Positions 57,905 to 64,000 of a stretch of 64,000 bases of DNA are shown in pieces. Position numbers and translations under genes: made by a program. The DNA is from Vulcanimicrobium sp035943995 (GTDB lineage: Bacteria > Vulcanimicrobiota > Vulcanimicrobiia > Vulcanimicrobiales > Vulcanimicrobiaceae), in the NCBI GenBank assembly GCA_035943995.1, contig DASZBS010000101.1, positions 1 through 64,000 of the forward strand, read 5' to 3'. Under the pieces are notes generated by a model that was not told the DNA's origin, ran no database searches, and was given only the letters and a program-made list of their open reading frames with translations. Numbering within the stretch: the first letter of the stretch is position 1; every line of letters starts with the position of its first letter.

Positions 57905-58191
57905 CGTGGTCGTTCCAGTTCTTGGACGGTAGGCGGCGACTCGGCGTCTTCGCCGAGCGACCTCGCGTGACCCGGCCGGCGTAGTTTCGCCTCGCGTCGG
58001 CGACGTCTTTTAGCTCTCAAAGACTGGTTCGCCTATCCTCTTGACCAAGCCGGTATTTTCGTTGTAGGTTACCACCAGGGTCGTTCGCCAGGTTCGTCCG
58101 TATGGGTGGGGCGCCGTTAACATAGGCGCCGCGTTTACGCGCAGATCTCGCGCTTTGCCCGACACCGCTCTGGCTGGGTGGAGATTTTGTC

Positions 58192-61100
58192 GTGCCTACA
58201 CATGTTCGCGCAGCGCTCGCGGCGTTGCTTTCGCTCGCCATGTTCGTGGAGATCGCGCCGGCGCAGCCGGTGTTTGCATCGACGAACGGTGCTGCGTCGA
58301 TGCGGCGTGTGCACGTTGCCGTCGCATCGGCGGTGCCGCCGGCGCGAATCCCGGTGAAGGAGCCGCTGCGCGTGAAACAGCGGCTCGTCACGACCGCGAC
58401 TCGGGCGAAGCTCGCGCCGGGCGTCCGTTCCCGCCCCGGCGTTCGCGTGCCAGGGCCGCCGATGCTCCGCCCGAGCGAGATCGATGCGAAGCTCCGAGCG
58501 AGTGCGCACAGACGTACACCATTATCCGGAACGTCGAACGCGCCCGCGCCGGCCGCGGCGGCCGCTGGTACGTCGCGCAGGTTGGGCGAGCCGGGAACGC
58601 CTCATCGCGGCTCGGTTCCGCGCGCCGCTCAATCGCTGCCGTCGAATCCGAGTGCATCGGGGACCGGCATCAACCCGTGGTGGCGATATCAAGAACAGAA
58701 CCTGCCGGGCGGCGACCATGCGATGATAAACATCGGCACCGGAAATCTGCTCCTGCAGCGCGACGACATGTCCGTTCCACACAAGGGCATCTCAATGACC
58801 TTCCGGCGGACCTACAACTCGCAGGCGCTCGCGGCACAGCCGAGCACCTACGGATCTTGGCAAAGCCTCTACGGAACCGGTTGGACGAATACGTTTGACG
58901 CACACCTGCTCGATGGAGGCGCTGGCCACAAAAGTGTATATGACATCGACGGCACTCGGTACGACTATGGGCCGAATAGCAACGGCGCAGGTTACGTCTC
59001 GCTCACGCCCGGCAATCATGCCACGCTAGTCTTTGACGGCTCGTGCGGCTATCTCTGGACGAAGAAGGGCGGAACAACATACTATTTCTGGCGCTCCGCT
59101 CCGGATACTACAGCTTGTCCCAGCCTTTCACCGATCGGCGGTTACGCAGGTCGACTCTACCAGATCATCGGACGCAACAGGAACACGTTTCTCACCTTCC
59201 AGTACTTGTGGGACAACGGCGATGCTTCGTCCACCGGAAAAGTCAATACGATAAACGTTACCACGGAATCTGGGATGACCACGTCATTGGTCTTCGCCGA
59301 CGTCAACGGTCGCCGGCTCTTGCAGACGCTCACCTACCCGGACGCCACCACGAGTGTGCAGTACGCCTACGATGCGAGCGGCAACTTAGCGGCCGTGTCG
59401 CATCCGTCGAACAACGCGGCGGGAGCACGCCCTCAAACTCTGTATGGTTATCAGAGCCTCGGCAGCGACTCGATCTTGGAGTACGAGGCGAGCCCCCGCT
59501 GGTGCGGCGGCCCCAGCGGTTGCGGTTATGACGGCTCATGGACGTACTTCGGTTTCAGCGGTACGAGCGCCGCGTCCTCAACGTTGGCACTGAACGCCTA
59601 TGCGGTCACCGTAAACCCTACCATCCAAGACGGGACGAATACGCCGCTGTATTCCGGTTATCGACCGGACGGATTGAACTATTCTACGATGCGGGCTGAC
59701 TACTACACAACCGGCGTCACGACGCCCACGTTTCGCGATACGGACGGTCACATGACCAACTGGGTCGTCGACGGTACGGGCCGCCCGTTGCAGACCCAAG
59801 AATGCACGGCAAGTACCAATCAAGGGCAGCAGTGCACTAGTACCTGGCTCGTGACCAACGAAGTCTGGGATGTCAACAATAATTTGGTATCCGAGATCGA
59901 TCCGCGCGGGTACGAGTCGGACTACGCGTACGACGCGATGGGCAACGCGATCGCGGTCGCGCAACCGCAGACGACCACGACGGAAGGCACGTTCCGGCCG
60001 ACGTCACTTTACGATTACGACGCGTACAACAACGTGACGGCCTACTGTGATCCAAGTGAAACACATGCCGCCGGGGCGGACTGGACTTCGCCGCCCAGCG
60101 CGTCCGACACGCTGTGCTCCTCGCACGGCGTTGCGCATACGAGCATGTCGTTTTCCTATCCCGCGAACGAGCCGTACGGCCAGCTCACGACGATCACCTC
60201 GCCGTTGGGATACAGCCGGCACATCGCATACGATGTCAGCAAGCAGGGCACGGGAGGAAGCGACTTCGGACTTCCGACCTCGGTACAGGGTGACCCGATC
60301 ACGCAGACCGCCGGCCAAAACGTTCCAGCGCAAGTCACCCCGTTGCAGAGCTATCAATACAATGTCAACGGGAACGTGGTGTGTTATTCCGACGGCGTCG
60401 GGACGTCGGTGATCCAATACGATGCCCTGGGCCGGCCGACGGCGCACGGCGATCCCGACGACGGCTCACTACCGGGTTGCGGAAAGGCGTCGTCGTCGTA
60501 CACGACCGCGTCCTACAAAGCGTACTTCCCCGACGGCAGCCTCAAATACAGCGAAACCCCGATCCAGCATGCGGCCGACGTCGCCTCCGGCTCGACGTCC
60601 GCCGCCGTATCGTATACCTACGACCTCGACGGCAACGTGATCACGGAAACGCATCACCACGGCTGCACGACGACCGCCGGTTGCACGGCCGGCGTCACGA
60701 CCAAGTGGTACGACGGCGCCGATCGGCTCGTCGAGGTCATGCTGCCGCACGATGCGAAAAACGATTATCACACGTACTCGTGGCTGACTCGTCATTTGTA
60801 CGATCTGAGCCTAGGAGGCACGCGGCAACTGACGGTCCCCACGTCGGCGACGACCTCCGCCGCGAGCACACAGCCGTTCTTGGCGTACGGAAATCAATAC
60901 GACACGCAAGAGTACGTCGATCTGGGTTGGTCATATGACGACAGTGCGCCGCGCTGGGTAGACCACTTGGGTACCGCGTACGATGCGCTCGATCGAAAGG
61001 TCGCATCGTACGACGTCGCCCGCAGCGTCACGGCGCGGGATACGTTTGCATACGACCAAAGCACGTCGACGCTGGGACTTCAGGCGACGCACTCGAAGGC

Positions 61101-63117
61101 AACGGGCGAAGTCGTGTCCACCGGCTACGACGAACTCGGCCATACGGCCTCGGTCACGTACCCGGCCAGCAGCGTTACGAACGCCGCGGGCGGCGCGCCG
61201 TCACGCACCTATTCGTATGACGCGCGCGGCAACGTGACGCGCGTCGTGTCGGCGCTGGGCACGGAAACGCTGACCTACGACGCCGACAGCAGAAAGATCG
61301 CGGACACAGAGCCCGCGGCCGTAGGCGGCAATACCGTCACGAGCAGCTACGCCGGCAACGGCTGGAAAACGTCGCTCAGCACGAGCGGCGCGATGAACGG
61401 GACACTCTTTTCATACAGCCGTCTGCCCAACGGAGCGCTCGCGCAACAGCAGGTCAATAGCGGTGGCTGGAAGACGTTTACGTGGCAAAGCACGGCCGCC
61501 GGGCGTGTTCTGCAAAGAACAGACCCAACGACGGGACGGGCCGTGAGTGAGTCCGCGCCGCTAGGCATCCTCATGGCGACCGGAACGGCAAGCGTCTTCG
61601 GCCCGCTCACGTACGCATACAATAACGCCGGCGCGCTCTTGGGCATGACGTACAGCGACGGCCTCCCCATCAATTCCATCTCAACTGACCTCGAGGGCAA
61701 TCAGTCCTACGAAACGTTTGCGTCCGCATCCGACCACGTCTCCGAGGTGGATCCGGTCACCGTGCGCGGTGAGGACGTCGGGTCTTGGGGCCATGTCATG
61801 CCCGCGACGTTTGCAAACGGGATACGCCTTCCGACTGGGCCGGGACCATTGCTGACCCCACAACGTGACGGCATTAATCCGGTTTCGCTCGTCGCCTTTA
61901 GTTCGCCCGGGTACAACTCGGCATACAATCCGCTCGACGGGTTCGCTGTGACGACGACCGGCACGTTTTACGACGCGTACGGAGCGGCGACGTACTATAC
62001 GAACGCCTACAACTACGATGCGTCCGGACGGATGAGCTCGACGGACCTGCAGCAGTGCTCGAACGACAACTCCGGCAACGCTTCGTCGTCGGAAAGCATG
62101 ACGACGTACACGTACGACGCCGACGATCACATGCTCTGGCAGGCCAACGGCAGCTCTTCAGCGCCGTCAACATGCAGCTTCGGCGGCATACCCGGCCACA
62201 ACGACACCTACGCCGTGAACTGGGGCACGAGCGGTCATCCGATCAGTATTACGGACAGGACGGATAACACGTTCAATCATAGCATCGCCACGTACCCGGA
62301 ATATCTCCATTGGGACGGAGACACGCTCCTGTTCACGAGCGGGACGCCGTCGGGGCCTCCCGACAACATCAAGGTCGGGAGCATCGCCGAGATCCGTCCG
62401 AGCGATGGCGCGATTCAGGTCTTTGACCGCGACACTGCGGGCGAAATCTGGGATGGCCACACGACCGTGGCCAGCGGTTGGAACGACTCGTACGGGCGCT
62501 TCGGCGGGACGTTTGACGGTCCGAATCCTGCTTTTAGCTTCGGGGCCATCTCCGAGCCGAGGCCTCAAAACTTGACCGGTTGGGGACTAATCACCATCCA
62601 AGGCGTGCGCGGAGTCGATGGGAGTCTGACTCAGTGGACGACGCCTGACGCATACGCAGGCTCGAGCCACGATCCTGCCTCGCAGAAACCGTATATGTAC
62701 GAGGGCAACAACTCGTACGCATATTCCGATCCGAGCGGGTATTGCACGCAGAGAATTGGCGACCCGTCCGAGGACTGCGGCCAAGGGAATAGACGTGCAT
62801 CGGACGGCGATCCCGATGGTGTGCTTGCTCTTGGGAACGGTCGGCCACACCCCGACGAGCCGGTCTACGCGCCGAAGAAAATCGCGGTAAAGAAAACCAC
62901 GAAGATGAGCGGGAAGGAGCGAAACGATGATGCTCCAAGTTGGGCGATGAGCCAACGCCCGCGGGCGACGGAATCGCCCGGCTCGTTCGCGGAGCGAATC
63001 TTGAATGAGAAGTATGGGCAGGGGAACCTGAGGGCTGCTCAGCGGGGCGCGAAAAGTGAATATAGCAAAATCAAGAAATGGGCCAGTACGAATTTCCACC
63101 TCCGAGGCGAAAAGTAA
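58192..63117 (+). CDS. RHS-repeat protein, polymorphic toxin-type
   Basis: This 1641-residue protein has a signal peptide (RAALAALLSLAMFVEIAPAQ) and a ~120-residue Ala/Pro/Arg-rich region. GGDHAMINIGTGNLLLQRDD and FRRTYNSQA open a DUF6531-like start, followed by many YD repeats (DYAYDAMGNAIAVAQPQT, YEYD-type turns). The core ends at PYMYEGNNSYAYSDPSGY (about 1500-1517). The last ~124 residues, with KKTTKMSGKERN and GAKSEYSKIKKWASTNFHL, form a variable tip that is probably the toxin part; its activity is unknown. The GTG at 58192 has GGAG 8 nt upstream. Confidence 0.88.
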   Translation: MPTHVRAALAALLSLAMFVEIAPAQPVFASTNGAASMRRVHVAVASAVPPARIPVKEPLRVKQRLVTTATRAKLAPGVRSRPGVRVPGPPMLRPSEIDAKLRASAHRRTPLSGTSNAPAPAAAAAGTSRRLGEPGTPHRGSVPRAAQSLPSNPSASGTGINPWWRYQEQNLPGGDHAMINIGTGNLLLQRDDMSVPHKGISMTFRRTYNSQALAAQPSTYGSWQSLYGTGWTNTFDAHLLDGGAGHKSVYDIDGTRYDYGPNSNGAGYVSLTPGNHATLVFDGSCGYLWTKKGGTTYYFWRSAPDTTACPSLSPIGGYAGRLYQIIGRNRNTFLTFQYLWDNGDASSTGKVNTINVTTESGMTTSLVFADVNGRRLLQTLTYPDATTSVQYAYDASGNLAAVSHPSNNAAGARPQTLYGYQSLGSDSILEYEASPRWCGGPSGCGYDGSWTYFGFSGTSAASSTLALNAYAVTVNPTIQDGTNTPLYSGYRPDGLNYSTMRADYYTTGVTTPTFRDTDGHMTNWVVDGTGRPLQTQECTASTNQGQQCTSTWLVTNEVWDVNNNLVSEIDPRGYESDYAYDAMGNAIAVAQPQTTTTEGTFRPTSLYDYDAYNNVTAYCDPSETHAAGADWTSPPSASDTLCSSHGVAHTSMSFSYPANEPYGQLTTITSPLGYSRHIAYDVSKQGTGGSDFGLPTSVQGDPITQTAGQNVPAQVTPLQSYQYNVNGNVVCYSDGVGTSVIQYDALGRPTAHGDPDDGSLPGCGKASSSYTTASYKAYFPDGSLKYSETPIQHAADVASGSTSAAVSYTYDLDGNVITETHHHGCTTTAGCTAGVTTKWYDGADRLVEVMLPHDAKNDYHTYSWLTRHLYDLSLGGTRQLTVPTSATTSAASTQPFLAYGNQYDTQEYVDLGWSYDDSAPRWVDHLGTAYDALDRKVASYDVARSVTARDTFAYDQSTSTLGLQATHSKATGEVVSTGYDELGHTASVTYPASSVTNAAGGAPSRTYSYDARGNVTRVVSALGTETLTYDADSRKIADTEPAAVGGNTVTSSYAGNGWKTSLSTSGAMNGTLFSYSRLPNGALAQQQVNSGGWKTFTWQSTAAGRVLQRTDPTTGRAVSESAPLGILMATGTASVFGPLTYAYNNAGALLGMTYSDGLPINSISTDLEGNQSYETFASASDHVSEVDPVTVRGEDVGSWGHVMPATFANGIRLPTGPGPLLTPQRDGINPVSLVAFSSPGYNSAYNPLDGFAVTTTGTFYDAYGAATYYTNAYNYDASGRMSSTDLQQCSNDNSGNASSSESMTTYTYDADDHMLWQANGSSSAPSTCSFGGIPGHNDTYAVNWGTSGHPISITDRTDNTFNHSIATYPEYLHWDGDTLLFTSGTPSGPPDNIKVGSIAEIRPSDGAIQVFDRDTAGEIWDGHTTVASGWNDSYGRFGGTFDGPNPAFSFGAISEPRPQNLTGWGLITIQGVRGVDGSLTQWTTPDAYAGSSHDPASQKPYMYEGNNSYAYSDPSGYCTQRIGDPSEDCGQGNRRASDGDPDGVLALGNGRPHPDEPVYAPKKIAVKKTTKMSGKERNDDAPSWAMSQRPRATESPGSFAERILNEKYGQGNLRAAQRGAKSEYSKIKKWASTNFHLRGEK

Positions 63118-63118
63118 T

Positions 63119-63337
63119 ATGGATTCAAAGGGACAGAGCGTGTATATTTTGTTGCACGTAAATCCGAACAACGACAGCGAGAAACTTATCGGGGTCTACT
63201 CCACGAAGGATCGGGCGTCGAAGACGATACAGAAATACGGCTCGGTTCCTGGATTTCGTGACTTTCCGGACGGCTACATTATCGATGAGTATCGGTTGGA
63301 CGAGGACTACTGGGAGGAGGGCTTTAGCAAGACGTGA
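63119..63337 (+). CDS. Probable immunity protein (DUF7336-like)
   Basis: This 72-residue acidic protein starts 1 nt after the RHS stop. VYILLHVNPNNDSEKLIGVY, then PGFRDFPDGYIIDEYRLDED and YWEEGF match, to my recollection, the DUF7336 family found next to RHS tips. The start is the ATG at 63119, with GAGGCG upstream; the frame to 63056 lies in the RHS gene. As in other polymorphic toxin loci it would neutralise the RHS tip in the producing cell. That function is inference from position and acidity. Confidence 0.72.
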   Translation: MDSKGQSVYILLHVNPNNDSEKLIGVYSTKDRASKTIQKYGSVPGFRDFPDGYIIDEYRLDEDYWEEGFSKT

Positions 63338-64000
63338 GTTTAGCTTATTGCGGGTGACAATGGGACACCCGGGTCGCCGCGCCGGCGAGATTAACGGCCA
63401 TGAAGTCCGATGACCAGGTCTCGTCCACGGTGCCACAGCAGAAGGACCGTAGTCAATGCCGCCTACGTGAGGCCCTGGCCGTCAACTGGAGTTGCCCCGC
63501 CTTCGTCGAGACGTTTTGGTTTGACATCAAGCCGCAGCGATCATCCGTTGCTCGAATGCGTTGGGTGATCGATAGCCGGGCCCGAGTGCGGGCCGGCAAC
63601 AAGCAGGGCGGGTATTCCGCCGGCGCCGCGATCACCACGGTCATGAGTCCGACACGCTCTATGACGCGGAAAACCATACGGTTTACCGCCATCCCGTGAT
63701 CGTGCGACGCGGACGCTTCCCGACCAGCCATCGAGTTCGACCACGACGACCACGGACACCGGCACAACGACGTTAGGTCGCTGCGTTCCGCCTTTTCGCT
63801 GGTTGACGGTAGCGTTCCGACGAGTTGGCGCATCCACGTTGACGAAGCCGATGCTCCGACGCTGACGATTGGCCCCCAGGAGTGGGTTGGGATTTTTGGA
63901 CTCGGTGTTTTGATAACGACGCTGCCGCCAACGCGTTATTTGATGAGCACTCTGATTGAGATGATCGACCGGGTCAGCGTACGAACGCAGACTAACATGT
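63338..64000 (+). other. 663-bp region without a supported gene; open frame at the window end
   Basis: No gene with a clear start and homology is seen here. A plus-strand frame beginning after a TGA (63697-63699) is open to the window end for 100 codons (WRIHVDEADAPTLTIG, WVGIFGLGVLITTLPPTRY) but has no canonical start in its first part, so it may be a truncated gene or continue beyond the window. In a second frame around 63600-63720 a peptide HESDTLYDAENHTVYRHP faintly recalls a YD repeat. These could be debris of an additional RHS tip or immunity gene. Confidence 0.3.

Noticed and set aside
63400..63699. Plus-strand 99-codon frame after the immunity gene
   Set aside because: No ribosome site and an uneven composition; a competing frame looks equally protein-like, so neither is called.

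Overview
The window is high-GC, gene-dense bacterial chromosomal DNA. A CxxCH-bearing outer-membrane barrel, many secreted proteins and an envelope-stress locus point to a diderm. Class III-type PHA synthase, a CYP102-type P450, a single-chain acyl-CoA carboxylase and a bacterial HMG-CoA reductase would fit a lineage such as Eremiobacterota/WPS-2 or a similar soil phylum. That placement is my impression only. No rRNA, tRNA or CRISPR array was found.

Layout. 1-3000: tail of a DUF1501 gene, then an AbiE-type toxin-antitoxin pair with its own promoter/operator and a secreted protein. 3100-8400: SGNH hydrolase, quinone oxidoreductase, MaoC hydratase, DUF5602-like protein, acyl-CoA dehydrogenase. 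8400-14500: tricorn-like S41 protease, small exported protein, CxxCH porin-like protein, MBL hydrolase, GNAT-like protein. 14500-20400: envelope-stress locus with ECF sigma factor, membrane anti-sigma candidate, response regulator, sensor kinase and two DUF4097-like surface proteins, arranged around what looks like a symmetrical sigma-dependent divergent promoter. 20400-24750: a 46-codon gene, then pyrF-pyrE and hisC-GNAT-AI-2E transporter. 24700-34000: housekeeping genes (argS, rlmH, dprA, nrdR, dut) mixed with a DUF4258/DUF2283 pair, reductase, VOC, HNH and aldehyde dehydrogenase. 34100-47500: lipid block with wax ester synthase/DGAT, self-sufficient P450, cupredoxin-phosphatase fusion, SDR, acyl-CoA carboxylase, hydrolase, phasin and DUF445.

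47500-51600 is accessory DNA: hicBA, a broken IS3 transposase, an operon of three small unknown genes (two of them paralogous winged-helix-like proteins), a lipoprotein, a lipase-like hydrolase, and hipB with only the last ~50 codons of hipA. 51570-57900 is one minus-strand operon of seven genes (GNAT, hydrolase, acyl-CoA ligase, PhaE-like, PhaC, GNAT, HMG-CoA reductase), most with start/stop overlaps. 58192-63337 holds a 1641-residue RHS protein with a variable C-terminal tip and a probable immunity gene; the remaining 660 bases have no gene I trust.

Together, much of the metabolic content concerns acyl-CoA activation, oxidation, carboxylation, hydroxylation and storage as PHA or wax/triacylglycerol. 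Translational coupling by 1-20 nt overlaps is common. Several genes reach their family-typical N-terminus only at CTG or ATC, a recurring oddity noted below.
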